A model generated the notes under the pieces. The model was not told the origin of the DNA. It ran no database searches and saw nothing but the letters and a program-made list of their open reading frames with translations. Shown piece after piece: positions 49,623 to 58,998 of a stretch of DNA of 64,000 nt. The stretch is from NCBI GenBank assembly GCA_018267215.1, contig JAFDYX010000020.1:62001-126000 (forward strand). The letters are read 5' to 3'. Every line of letters starts with the position of its first letter. Within the stretch, counting starts at the first letter, position 1. The stretch is from Bacteroidota bacterium. Lineage in GTDB: Bacteria; Bacteroidota; Bacteroidia; Cytophagales; Cyclobacteriaceae. The position numbers and the translations under genes were made by a program.

Positions 49623-51035
49623 ATGAAAAATATTTTGATATACTCATTGATCCTGGCAGTTGTGGCAAGTTCTTGCAACGTGCTCGATCAAGTGTCGCCC
49701 AGTCAGGTAAATACTTCTTCTGTTTTTAATAATGCGGCAGGCGCAGAGTCTGCTGTGATCGGTATGTATAGCTCTATGCAGAGCAACTATTATTATGGAG
49801 GATATTTCCCGCTGCTGTCGGACGTGTACAGCGATGTAAGCCGTGCCGGAGGCTTCAATGTTACCGCCCTCGATGAGATTGCCACCTACCAGGTCAGCAC
49901 CGGAAATATTTTAGTGCAGAATATGTATGTGGCCATGTACTATACGATTGCTGCCGCTAACGGCATCATTGCCAATGTGCCGGGTATTAAAGACCCTACG
50001 TTTACGCAAGCACAGAAAGACAGTTTGGTGGGGCAGGCGTATGCAGTCCGGGCGATGGCACATTTTGATTTGCTGCGCATGTTTGGGCAACATTGGGATC
50101 AAAGCTCCATCTATGGTGTTCCCGTTGTTACAACTGTTCAGAATTATAATAGCTTAACACCACGCAGCACGGTGGCTCAAACATATCAAGCTATTATCAA
50201 CGATTTGCAACAAGCCAACTCGTTGTTGCCCCACAGCAAACCTTATTTGAACGAATACATTAACCCCGATGCAGTACAGGCATTGCTGGCGCGGGTATAT
50301 CTGTATAAAAAAGATTATGCCAACGCCATCGCTGCTGCCAATCAGGTAATCAGCGATGGATCATTCAACTTGTTAGGCCCCGGCAACTTCACACAAATTT
50401 ATTCTACCAAACTGTCGAATGAATCGGTGTTTGAGTTAGTCTTCAATGTGCAGAACCAAAGCGCATATAACTCCTACACATACAGCCGCACGCAGGCATT
50501 GGTAACGGAAGTATTATTTCTGGCCGACACGACCATGAATATTTATTACACCAATCATCCGGCCGACCTCAGGGCACAATTAGTTGATTTTTCAGCGGCT
50601 ACGGAAAGCAACTTTTTGCCTTTCGGCCGCACCCAAAAATACCGGGGCGAAATCAATAAAGACAACTCAGCGTATGTGGTGCGGATGGCCGAAGTATATC
50701 TGATCCGCGCAGAGGCCAAAGCACTGAGCGGAGATGCTGCCGGAGGGTTGGCAGACCTGAACGCTGTGCGCACTAACCGGGGCCTCCCCGCTTTTACTAA
50801 TGCCGACATCACGACTACATACGGAGGCGATTTTTTGGCAGCGGTACTAGATGAGCGTTTTTCTGAACTGAACTTTGAAGGGCACCGCATGTTTGATCTG
50901 GCTCGCACCCAGCGCAGAAGCAAAATCCTGAACGGCTCGGGAGCAGATGATTATACTGACATATTTCCGATTCCTAACCGCGAGTTGGTAGCCATTAACA
51001 ATCCGAGTGTCATGTTTCAAAACCCGGGCTACTAA
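49623..51035 (+). CDS. SusD/RagB-type substrate-binding lipoprotein
   Basis: The product has 470 residues. It is a lipoprotein (LAVVASSCNVLD, cysteine at about 19). The SusD/RagB fold is clear: VSPSQVNTSSVFNNAAGAESAVIGMYSSM, AYAVRAMAHFDLLRMFGQHW with the R-A-x-x-x-F-x-L-x-x-x-F-G signature, VQALLARVYLYKKDYANAIAAANQVI, and the C-terminal DERFSELNFEGHRMFDLARTQR. It binds the substrate on the cell surface and hands it to SusC. It is 23 bases before the flavin oxidase gene. Confidence 0.95.
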   Translation: MKNILIYSLILAVVASSCNVLDQVSPSQVNTSSVFNNAAGAESAVIGMYSSMQSNYYYGGYFPLLSDVYSDVSRAGGFNVTALDEIATYQVSTGNILVQNMYVAMYYTIAAANGIIANVPGIKDPTFTQAQKDSLVGQAYAVRAMAHFDLLRMFGQHWDQSSIYGVPVVTTVQNYNSLTPRSTVAQTYQAIINDLQQANSLLPHSKPYLNEYINPDAVQALLARVYLYKKDYANAIAAANQVISDGSFNLLGPGNFTQIYSTKLSNESVFELVFNVQNQSAYNSYTYSRTQALVTEVLFLADTTMNIYYTNHPADLRAQLVDFSAATESNFLPFGRTQKYRGEINKDNSAYVVRMAEVYLIRAEAKALSGDAAGGLADLNAVRTNRGLPAFTNADITTTYGGDFLAAVLDERFSELNFEGHRMFDLARTQRRSKILNGSGADDYTDIFPIPNRELVAINNPSVMFQNPGY

Positions 51036-51058
51036 GCAGAGGTATTATTTTTTAAATT

Positions 51059-52555
51059 ATGAGATCAGTATTTGCACATGTTTTAAGGAGGGCGTTTGCC
51101 CGGTCGGCCGAAAACTTTCAGCCGGGCAGGCGCGCGTTTTTGCGAAAGAGTGCGCTGGCAGGTGCTACGCTGATGCTCCCCTTGCAAGGATGCTTCGACC
51201 ACAAAAAATCGGTGGCCATTATCGGAGCCGGTATTGCCGGGCTGACCACAGCGTATGAATTGAAAAAAAATAACATCGCATCTGTCATTTACGAAGCGCA
51301 AGGACGCGCTGGTGGAAGGATACTAACCGTTAATGATGCCGTAGTGGATGGAGCTTATGTTGATTTTGGCGGAGAGTACATTGATCTCACTCATACCGAC
51401 TTGCTCAGCCTGTCCAAAGAACTGGGTGTGGAGATAACGGATTTACAACCTGACAAGCTGGCCGCACATTATTATTTTTTTCAGGGAAGAAAAATTACGG
51501 AAGAGGAATTGGTGGAAGCGTTGCAGCCGTTTGCTGCCCGCCTCACACAAGACATTGACTCCATCCCTGACGAACTGCATTACAGCAAAGGCGATCAATA
51601 CCAACGGCTCGATAACTTGTCGGTAACAGACTACTTGAATGAAATAGGTGTGAAGGGATGGTTGTATGATTTTTTTGATATGGTGATGACCGGTGAGTAT
51701 GGCATGGAAGCCTCGCAACAAACGGCCATCAATTTAATTTATGTGTTGGCGTTGCCCATAAAAGTGGGACGTCCCTACGAAGTGCTGGGCATCGAACATG
51801 AAGTTTATAAGTTCAAAGGCGGAAGCCAGCAGTTGATTGCCAAGTTGCAGGCACAAGTTCAAGATCAGGTGAAGACAGGCTGGCGGCTGACGAAATTGTA
51901 CAAAAACAAAAACGACTATTCACTCACATTTGAAGTGAACGGAAAAACAGAAACGATAGAGGCCGATGTGGTCGTGCTTACGTTGCCTTTCACTGTTCTC
52001 CGGCAAATAGAATTGAACTTTGAGTTTCCCGAAAGGAAAAAAAAATGTATTGCCGAACTCGGCTTTGGTATTTCGGCCAAGACGGCCATGGGTTTCAAAA
52101 AACGGGTGTGGCGCGAGCAAGGCTATCAGGGCTATACCTACACAGACATCAACCGCACGACTATCTGGGACAGCTCGCAGGGCGTGGATATTCCGGAAGG
52201 GTCGCTTTCGTTTGTAACAGGGGGCAAAGAGTCTATTGATTTTCAAAACTTAGATTACGCAGCCATTAAAGAACGGTGGCTGGGCGGAGCAGAAAAATTA
52301 TTTCCCGGCTTGACCGAACAATACAACGGGCGCATCGCCAAATTCTGTTGGGCGGCCAATCCTTTTTCGAAAGGAAGTTATACTTCTTACACCAAAGGGC
52401 AGGCCTCAGCATTTGCGGGCGTAGAATCTGAGCCGTTTGAAAATATTTTTTTTGCCGGAGAGCACTGCAGCATCCTGCACCAGGGTTTTATGAACGGAGC
52501 CGTAGAAAGCGCACTGAAGGCCTCACGGCTGATTCAAAAAATAATGACAACGTAA
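51059..52555 (+). CDS. Tat-exported flavin amine oxidase
   Basis: The product has 498 residues. The N-terminus has a twin-arginine motif and a lipobox-like end (GRRAFLRKSALAGATLMLPLQGCF), so it is probably exported folded with FAD. The Rossmann motif G56-A-G-I-A-G61 with AYELKKNNIASVIYEAQGRAGGRI is the amine oxidase signature, and the C-terminus FFAGEHCSILHQGFMNGAVESALKASRLIQ is the FAD-binding end of the family. It oxidises an amine to imine or aldehyde, releasing ammonia and hydrogen peroxide. Its position between the SusD and aminotransferase genes supports an amine substrate taken up by SusCD. Confidence 0.9.
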   Translation: MRSVFAHVLRRAFARSAENFQPGRRAFLRKSALAGATLMLPLQGCFDHKKSVAIIGAGIAGLTTAYELKKNNIASVIYEAQGRAGGRILTVNDAVVDGAYVDFGGEYIDLTHTDLLSLSKELGVEITDLQPDKLAAHYYFFQGRKITEEELVEALQPFAARLTQDIDSIPDELHYSKGDQYQRLDNLSVTDYLNEIGVKGWLYDFFDMVMTGEYGMEASQQTAINLIYVLALPIKVGRPYEVLGIEHEVYKFKGGSQQLIAKLQAQVQDQVKTGWRLTKLYKNKNDYSLTFEVNGKTETIEADVVVLTLPFTVLRQIELNFEFPERKKKCIAELGFGISAKTAMGFKKRVWREQGYQGYTYTDINRTTIWDSSQGVDIPEGSLSFVTGGKESIDFQNLDYAAIKERWLGGAEKLFPGLTEQYNGRIAKFCWAANPFSKGSYTSYTKGQASAFAGVESEPFENIFFAGEHCSILHQGFMNGAVESALKASRLIQKIMTT

Positions 52556-52581
52556 ACGAAAATATTATTTCAAAAGAGATC

Positions 52582-53886
52582 ATGACAAAATCAGAAGAAT
52601 TAGTAGCACGCAGAAATGCCATCGTTCCCGAAGGCATGGGTATGTTCAGCCCGTTAACAATCGTTTCGGGAAATGGGGCAAGAATTACTGATGCCGATGG
52701 AAAAGAATACATTGACTTTGCAGGCGGCATAGGCGTGCTCAACGGTGGCCATTGCCCGGATGTGGTGGTGGAGGCCATCATCGAACAATCAAAAAAATTA
52801 ATCCATGCCTGCTTTCCGGTGGCAATCTATGAACCGTATGTAAAACTGTGCGAGGAATTAGCTGCCCTTTTTCCACATGGCAAGAATACAAAGGTGATGT
52901 TGCTGAGTACCGGGGCAGAGGCGGTAGAGAATGCGGTGAAGATAGCTCGCCAAGCCACGGGCCGTCAGGGTATCATTTGTTTTACCGGTGGGTTTCATGG
53001 CCGCACGCTGCTGGGTATGACGCTCACTTCCAAAGTGGGATATAAAATCGGGTGCGGTCCTTTTGCACCCGAAGTTTACCGCATCCCATTTCCCGATTTT
53101 TACCAACGCAACGATGGGCTCACGATGGAGGCCTTCATCAACCGCGAGTTAGAAGCATTTGAATCGTACTTGCACAACATGGTGGATGCCTCGCAAGTTG
53201 CGGCCGTGATTTTAGAGTTGGTGCAAGGCGAAGGTGGTTTTATAGTAGCGCCCAAACGTTATGTGCAAGAGCTTCAAAAAATTTGCCACAGTAAAGGTAT
53301 TCTCTTAATCGTTGACGAAGTGCAAACAGGTTTTGGCAGAACCGGCAAGTGGGCAGCCTACCAACATTATGATATTGTGCCCGACATCTCTACGTGGGCT
53401 AAATCTATGGGCAGCGGCATGCCCATCGGTGCTGTCATCGGGCGGGCGGAGGTAATGGATAAAACAACGAAAGGTACACTGGGTGGAACTTATCCGGGCA
53501 ACCCGATAGCTTGTGCTGCCTCACTGGCCACTATTGCGCTGATGAAAAAAATAGATGTCGCCAAAAAAGGAGAACAGGTAGGCAAAACCGTGAAAGATTA
53601 TTTTGATGAACTGAAGAAAGACTGTGCGGCCATTGGCGAGGTGCGTGGCCTGGGTGCGATGGTGGCTTTTGAGTTGGTAAAAAACAACGACCCGCGCCAG
53701 CCCGACACAGACCTTTGCAAAAAACTGATGCAGGCTTGCGCCCAAAATGGATTGCTCATTATCAGTGCCGGGGTTTCATCGAACGTCATCCGCGTACTCA
53801 GCCCGCTGGTGATCGAACCCGCTGACCTGATGAAGGGATTGAAAATCATCCGCACAGAATTGCTCAAACTCGTTACCAAGAACTAA
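52582..53886 (+). CDS. gabT: Class III aminotransferase, 4-aminobutyrate aminotransferase-like (copy 1)
   Basis: The product has 434 residues, normal for class III enzymes. ITDADGKEYIDFAGGIGVLNGGHCP opens it; LLSTGAEAVENAVKIARQATGRQGIICFTGGFHGRTLLGMT is the cofactor phosphate-binding region; LLIVDEVQTGFGRTGKW is the D-E-x-Q motif; and the PLP lysine is K274 in TWAKSMGSG. It moves the amino group from an omega-amino acid (such as 4-aminobutyrate) to 2-oxoglutarate or pyruvate. The symbol is by similarity; other omega-aminotransferases look alike. It is followed by the GNAT gene at three bases. Confidence 0.87.
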   Translation: MTKSEELVARRNAIVPEGMGMFSPLTIVSGNGARITDADGKEYIDFAGGIGVLNGGHCPDVVVEAIIEQSKKLIHACFPVAIYEPYVKLCEELAALFPHGKNTKVMLLSTGAEAVENAVKIARQATGRQGIICFTGGFHGRTLLGMTLTSKVGYKIGCGPFAPEVYRIPFPDFYQRNDGLTMEAFINRELEAFESYLHNMVDASQVAAVILELVQGEGGFIVAPKRYVQELQKICHSKGILLIVDEVQTGFGRTGKWAAYQHYDIVPDISTWAKSMGSGMPIGAVIGRAEVMDKTTKGTLGGTYPGNPIACAASLATIALMKKIDVAKKGEQVGKTVKDYFDELKKDCAAIGEVRGLGAMVAFELVKNNDPRQPDTDLCKKLMQACAQNGLLIISAGVSSNVIRVLSPLVIEPADLMKGLKIIRTELLKLVTKN

Positions 53887-53889
53887 ACC

Positions 53890-54555
53890 ATGATGGGTAC
53901 AACACCATTTGTTTACCGGAAAGAAGTAGGCACCGGCTTAGTGATTGTCAATACACAACCCGAGCATGCCCAACAGTTGGAAGAACTCCAGCAAATTGTT
54001 TTTCCTACGCTGGCACCGGCATCGCTCATGCGCAAAGAACATTATCTCAACCACATCCGCATTTTTCCCGAAGGCCAGTTTGTTGTGTTGCACGCTGCTG
54101 CCGTAGTGGGCATGACTACCAGCATCCGCTATCATCTTTCGCTGGGCGAGGCACATACTTTTGATGAAATTTTAGACGGTGGTTTTTTAAACACACACGA
54201 CCCTCAGGGCGAGTGGCTATATGGCATGGACATAGGCACGCACCCCGACTTCAGGGGCAAAGGTATTGCCACACATCTGTACGAGGCTCGCCAGCAAACC
54301 GTAAGAAACTTAAATTTGAAAGGCCAATTCACTTATGGTATGCTGAGTGGCTATGGAGCGATACATAATCAGATGAGTGCAGAAGAATATTATCAGCAAG
54401 TGATTTCAAAAAAAAGACAAGACCCCACCGTATCCCGGCAAATGAAAAATAAATTTGTACCGCACGGGTTGGTGGCCGGCTATGTTAACGATCCGGTATG
54501 TGCCGGCTATTGTGCTTTTTTAATCCGCGAAAATGAAAATTATAAACAGAAATAG
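53890..54555 (+). CDS. GNAT acetyltransferase related to the GNAT half of GNAT-nitrilase fusions
   Basis: The product has 221 residues. Motif A is HPDFRGKGIATHLYEARQQ. The surrounding text, FPEGQFVVLHAAAVVGMT, HTFDEILDGGFLNTHDPQGEWLYGMDIG, LKGQFTYGMLSGYGAIHNQMSAEEYYQQVI and AGYCAFLIRENENY, matches what I recall of the N-terminal half of bifunctional GNAT/carbon-nitrogen hydrolase proteins, from which the hydrolase half is missing here. It sits between two aminotransferase genes with gaps of three and two bases, so it is certainly part of the operon, and probably acetylates an amino intermediate. Confidence 0.82.
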   Translation: MMGTTPFVYRKEVGTGLVIVNTQPEHAQQLEELQQIVFPTLAPASLMRKEHYLNHIRIFPEGQFVVLHAAAVVGMTTSIRYHLSLGEAHTFDEILDGGFLNTHDPQGEWLYGMDIGTHPDFRGKGIATHLYEARQQTVRNLNLKGQFTYGMLSGYGAIHNQMSAEEYYQQVISKKRQDPTVSRQMKNKFVPHGLVAGYVNDPVCAGYCAFLIRENENYKQK

Positions 54556-54557
54556 AT

Positions 54558-55922
54558 ATGACACCCGTAGCGACAAAAACGATCAAATTGAAAACTGCCA
54601 TACCCGGCCCGAAGGCACAAGAGGTTTTGGCACGAAGAGCTGGCGCAGCACCGACAGGGTTGGCTAAATCCACCGAAGTGGTAGTAGCGGATGCCAAAGG
54701 CGCGGTGATTACCGATGTGGACGGCAATACGCTCCTCGACTTTGCCGGTGCTATCGGTGTGATGAACATCGGCCATTGCAACCCTGCAGTAGTAAAAGCG
54801 GTGCAAGCGCAAATGGAAAAATATGTTCACGCCTGCACGCTCGTTACCACCATGGAGCCGATGGTGGAGTTGTGTGAGTTGCTCAACAAAGTAACACCCG
54901 GTCGTTTTGCCAAAAAAACTTTACTGGCATGCTCGGGTAGCGAGGCCGTAGAAAATGCCGTCAACATGGCGCGCTATTATACCAAACGAAAAGGAGTAAT
55001 TTGTTTTGAAGCCGGCTACCACGGCCGCACCCTGCTGACGCTGAGCCTGACATCCAAATACGGGTTATTCAAAAAAGGAATGGGGCCGTTTACGGGAGAT
55101 ATTTATCGCCTTCCCGCACCCAATGTTTACCGCAAGCCCGAACAGTTTACGGAAAAAGAATACATAGACCATTGCATTCAAAACTTGCGCCATGCGCTCA
55201 TCTCACAGATTGACGCATCCGATCTGGCCGCTATTTTAATAGAGCCCGTGCAGGGCGAAGGCGGCTTCATATCCGTGCCCGAACCTTTTTTGAGGGAGAT
55301 CAGAAATATTTGCAACGAAACCGGAGCCGTGATGATAGCCGATGAAATTCAGTGCGGCTTTGGCAGGACAGGAAAATTATTTGCCTTCGACCATTACGAT
55401 TTTGCACCCGATATCATTACCACAGCTAAGTCGTTGGGTGCCGGCATGCCCATCTCGGCAACGGTGGGCAAATCAGAAATAATGGATGCCGTTCACTTGG
55501 GCGGCATAGGCGGAACATACGGAGGATCTCCGGTAGCTTGTGCGGCAGCCATTGCTGTTATCAAAGAGATGACAACTCCGGCATTTATGAAGCAAGCAGA
55601 AAAAGTAGGCAGCCTGTTAGCCCAACGGCTGGGCGAATGGAAAAAGAAATACACCATCATTGGCGATGTGCGTGGGCTGGGCGCTATGCAGTTGGTAGAG
55701 TTTGTGAAGGACAGGAAAACAAAAACACCCGACCCCGACCTGACATTGAAGATCATCAAAGAAGCCGTAGCCAATGGCATGGTGCTGATACGGGCCGGGC
55801 TCTACAGCAACTGTATTCGCTTGTTGCCTCCATTGGTTATCACCGATGACCAGATGAATGAAGGGTTGAATGTATTGGAGGCTGCGATAGAAAATGCAAA
55901 TGGAGCGCACGCTGTATCATAA
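54558..55922 (+). CDS. Class III aminotransferase, 4-aminobutyrate aminotransferase-like (copy 2)
   Basis: The product has 454 residues. It is a paralogue of the gene at 52582: ITDVDGNTLLDFAGAIGVMNIGHCNPAVV, SGSEAVENAVNMARYYTKRKGVICFEAGYHGRTLLTLSLTS, VMIADEIQCGFGRTGKLFAF, and the PLP lysine K291 in TAKSLGAGMP. The phrase CGGIGGTYGGSPVACAA holds the usual substrate loop. Two close class III enzymes in one operon suggest two amino groups, or two successive substrates, such as a diamine and the amino acid made from it. The 3' end overlaps the amidohydrolase start by 23 bases. Confidence 0.85.
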   Translation: MTPVATKTIKLKTAIPGPKAQEVLARRAGAAPTGLAKSTEVVVADAKGAVITDVDGNTLLDFAGAIGVMNIGHCNPAVVKAVQAQMEKYVHACTLVTTMEPMVELCELLNKVTPGRFAKKTLLACSGSEAVENAVNMARYYTKRKGVICFEAGYHGRTLLTLSLTSKYGLFKKGMGPFTGDIYRLPAPNVYRKPEQFTEKEYIDHCIQNLRHALISQIDASDLAAILIEPVQGEGGFISVPEPFLREIRNICNETGAVMIADEIQCGFGRTGKLFAFDHYDFAPDIITTAKSLGAGMPISATVGKSEIMDAVHLGGIGGTYGGSPVACAAAIAVIKEMTTPAFMKQAEKVGSLLAQRLGEWKKKYTIIGDVRGLGAMQLVEFVKDRKTKTPDPDLTLKIIKEAVANGMVLIRAGLYSNCIRLLPPLVITDDQMNEGLNVLEAAIENANGAHAVS

Positions 55923-57495
55923 CGCGGATATTTTAACACAAAATCCGCACCGGCCTCAAGCAAGTGCAGCGGTAGTTGAAAACGGAAAGTTTTTGGCCGT
56001 AGGCGATGACGAGGTTTTTGTAAACTTTAAAAATTCCAGCACCTGCGTGGATGCAGGCGGCCAAATCATTTTGCCGGGGTTCAATGACGCGCACATCCAT
56101 TTGTGGAAGATTGGACAGTTAGAATCTTTTCTGCTGGACTTGCGCGGCATCAGGAGCATTAAAGCCATTCAAGAGTTATTAAAAAAATCAGTTGCTTCTT
56201 TGCCCGAAGGTACGTGGATCATGGGCCGGGGCTTTAACGAACAAGTGCTGGAAGAAAACCGTATGCCCGACAAAAATGATTTAGATGAAGTAAGTACCCG
56301 CCATCCGATTTATCTGATCCGCACCTGTGCCCACATTGCTTCCGTCAATTCGCTGGCATTGCAAAATGCGAAAGTAGAGGAAACCACACCGGTGCCCGCA
56401 GGAGGCGTGATCGGAAAAGATGCCAAAGGAAAATTGACCGGTGTGGTGTACGAAACGGCATTAGGATTGATCACCAAACACATCCCACAGCCCACGCAGC
56501 AACAGTACGAGCAAATGATTGCGTTGGGCATTCAAAAAATGTTGTCGCTCGGCATCACCAGCGTTACCGATCCGGCTGCTCACCCCGAATTGCTGCAAGC
56601 TTACCACCATATTGCCAATAATAAAAAAGAAAAAATCCGTTTAAATGTCTTTCCCATCCTGCTGCCCGATGGTGGCGACCAACCCTATCCGTTGCCGGAA
56701 CTTTACCGATCCGACTTTCTGAACATTGATACCGTAAAATTTTTTTCTGATGGCGGCCTGAGCGGCCAGACAGCAGCCGTATCACGCCCTTATAAAAATT
56801 CAACTTCCCAAGGCGTGCTCCGCCTCAATCCCGATCAATATTATAATCTTGCCAGCGAGGCACAGCAAAAAGGATTTCGCATTGCCACCCACGCCATTGG
56901 CGATGCGGCCATTGACTTAGTGATTAAAACCTACAAAAAATTGTACGCCCATTATGGCGACCAGCGCAACCGCATAGAACACTTTGGGTTGCCTACTACC
57001 GTCCATGTGGATGAGATGGCCACCTATCAGTTTGTAGCCGTGCCACAACCGGTTTTTCTGCACGAGCTGGGAGAGAATTTTTTTTCCGCATTAGATGAAG
57101 CGTATTTAAAATTCTGTTATCCGGTGAAGTCGTTGTTGAAAAAAAATATTCCCGTAGCATTTTCAACCGATGGCCCGGTGGTGAGCAACATCAACCCGTT
57201 TTGCAACATCAAAGATGCCATCCTGCGCAAAACAGCAGGAGGTAAAATTATCTCTCCCGGTGAATCCATTTCTTTGGAAGAGGCACTGCATGCCTACACG
57301 GTGGGCAGCGCTTATGCCGAAAGAAAAGAACACATCAAAGGAAAAATTTTGGAAGGGCATCTGGCAGATTTTATTATGACGGATAAAAATCCGTTGGCGG
57401 TAAAAACAGAAGAACTCGATTCCATTCAGGTAAACGAAACCTATGTGGACGGCAAGTGCCTTTGGAAAAAAACAATCTCATCATCAAACCGATAA
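55900..57495 (+). CDS. Cytoplasmic YtcJ-like amidohydrolase
   Basis: From the ATG at 55900 (an ATG at 55894 is two codons earlier) the product has 531 residues, with no signal peptide. The metal-binding landmarks are present: FNDAHIHLWKIG (H-x-H), the VKFFSDGGLSGQTAAV segment, THAIGDAAIDLVI (metal histidine), RIEHFG and STDGPVVSNI (catalytic aspartate). It probably cuts an N-acyl or N-formyl bond. A related, exported enzyme lies at 20131-21813. Here it is within the amine operon, overlapping the second aminotransferase gene by 23 bases and 11 bases before the aldehyde dehydrogenase gene. Confidence 0.87.
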   Translation: MERTLYHNADILTQNPHRPQASAAVVENGKFLAVGDDEVFVNFKNSSTCVDAGGQIILPGFNDAHIHLWKIGQLESFLLDLRGIRSIKAIQELLKKSVASLPEGTWIMGRGFNEQVLEENRMPDKNDLDEVSTRHPIYLIRTCAHIASVNSLALQNAKVEETTPVPAGGVIGKDAKGKLTGVVYETALGLITKHIPQPTQQQYEQMIALGIQKMLSLGITSVTDPAAHPELLQAYHHIANNKKEKIRLNVFPILLPDGGDQPYPLPELYRSDFLNIDTVKFFSDGGLSGQTAAVSRPYKNSTSQGVLRLNPDQYYNLASEAQQKGFRIATHAIGDAAIDLVIKTYKKLYAHYGDQRNRIEHFGLPTTVHVDEMATYQFVAVPQPVFLHELGENFFSALDEAYLKFCYPVKSLLKKNIPVAFSTDGPVVSNINPFCNIKDAILRKTAGGKIISPGESISLEEALHAYTVGSAYAERKEHIKGKILEGHLADFIMTDKNPLAVKTEELDSIQVNETYVDGKCLWKKTISSSNR

Positions 57496-57506
57496 ATCAA
57501 AATAAC

Positions 57507-58964
57507 ATGTTTCAGTTAAGCGATCTTCAGTTGCCCCTCACACCCAAGCAGTACATCAACGGCCAATGGTGCGATGCTACAAACGGAAAAACATGGAAAG
57601 TCATAAATCCGGCAACGGAAAAAACGATAGTTGAAGTTCCTTTTGGAAACGGAAAAGATGGTGCGGCTGCCATTGCTGCAGCTACAGCTGCTTTTCGCAG
57701 TTGGTCAGCCACAAACCCTTATGAAAGGGCAGTGATTTTAAAAAAGGCTTCCGCACTAATGCACGAACGGCTATCCGAATATGCTAAAGTAACCGTGCTG
57801 GAGAGTGGCAAGCCGCTGACAGAAGCAGTGGGCGAATGGCGCGTGGCTGCTAATTTTTTTGAGTGGTATGCCGAAGAAGGCAAACGAAATTATGGAAGTG
57901 TCATTCCGGCTAACCGCAACAACAAACGCATGAGCGTGCTGCACCAGCCGATGGGCGTGATTGGGGCGATTACTGCCTGGAATTTTCCTGCCTACAACCC
58001 GGCCCGTTGCTGGTCTGCTGCGCTGGGCGCTGGCTGCACAGTAGTGGCTAAAGTTTCAGAATACACGCCACTCACCGGAATTTTGTTGGCCCAGTGTCTT
58101 CACGATGCCGGTTTGCCACCCGGAGTATTGAACGTGGTAAATGGAGAACCCGCTTCGATCGGAGAAGAAATGCTGAACAACCCTGCTGTACGCAAAATCA
58201 GTTTTACAGGGAGCACCCGCGTAGGAAAAATACTGATGGACGGTGCCTCCAAAAATATAAAACGGTTGGCGCTGGAATTAGGCGGCAATGCCCCGGTCAT
58301 TATTTTCCCTGATGTAGATGTAAAAAAAGTAGCGGAGGAATCTGTCGTGGCCAAACTGCGCAATGCCGGACAGGTGTGCATCGCCCCACAGCGCTACATC
58401 GTTCACGAAAGCATTGTAAAAGAATTTACCGAAAGGGCGGCTGCAAAAATGCAGCAAATAAAAATTGGCCATGGGCTGGAGAGCACAACCGACATGGGGC
58501 CGATGATCAATGCTGCGCAGCGCGACAATCTGGAAAAATTAGTGCAGGCATCGCAAGCCGCAGGCGCTAATGTAATCGTGGGAGGCCAGCGCGGGAAAAA
58601 TGAAGGCTATTTTTATCAACCTACTTTGGTCAGGCCGACCGATGCAAATAATCCTGTCTTCCAACAGGAAATTTTTGGTCCGGTAATGCCCGTGCTGTCA
58701 TTTGGCAAAGAAGAGGAGGCCATTCAGTTGGCCAACGCCACTCAATACGGACTGGCTTCGTACCTGTGGACGAACGACCTGAAAACTTCTATCCGCGTAT
58801 CCGAACAAATTGAATTTGGCATGGTGGGCATCAACGAATGGTACCCTCAGGCATTCGAAGCACCCTTTGGCGGATGGAAGCAAAGCGGGCTGGGCTATGA
58901 GTGTGGCCAAGACGGACTGGAAGAATACCAGGAGAAAAAACTCATCAGCATTGGCGGATTGTAA
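57507..58964 (+). CDS. gabD: NAD(P)-dependent aldehyde dehydrogenase, succinate-semialdehyde type
   Basis: From the ATG at 57507, 12 bases after the amidohydrolase stop, the product has 485 residues, the usual ALDH length. The catalytic pair is visible: E257 in LALELGGNAP and C291 in NAGQVCIAPQ. WNFPAYNPARCWSAALGAGCTVVAKVSEYTP and TGSTRVGKILM form the cofactor-binding region, and the C-terminus FGMVGINEWYPQAFEAPFGGWKQSGLGYECGQDGLEEYQEKKLISIG is of the GabD type. It oxidises succinate semialdehyde to succinate. Placed after two aminotransferases, it completes the 4-aminobutyrate-to-succinate route. Confidence 0.85.
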   Translation: MFQLSDLQLPLTPKQYINGQWCDATNGKTWKVINPATEKTIVEVPFGNGKDGAAAIAAATAAFRSWSATNPYERAVILKKASALMHERLSEYAKVTVLESGKPLTEAVGEWRVAANFFEWYAEEGKRNYGSVIPANRNNKRMSVLHQPMGVIGAITAWNFPAYNPARCWSAALGAGCTVVAKVSEYTPLTGILLAQCLHDAGLPPGVLNVVNGEPASIGEEMLNNPAVRKISFTGSTRVGKILMDGASKNIKRLALELGGNAPVIIFPDVDVKKVAEESVVAKLRNAGQVCIAPQRYIVHESIVKEFTERAAAKMQQIKIGHGLESTTDMGPMINAAQRDNLEKLVQASQAAGANVIVGGQRGKNEGYFYQPTLVRPTDANNPVFQQEIFGPVMPVLSFGKEEEAIQLANATQYGLASYLWTNDLKTSIRVSEQIEFGMVGINEWYPQAFEAPFGGWKQSGLGYECGQDGLEEYQEKKLISIGGL

Positions 58965-58998
58965 ATAATTAAATGTAATTAGTATCTGATTTTTGCCC

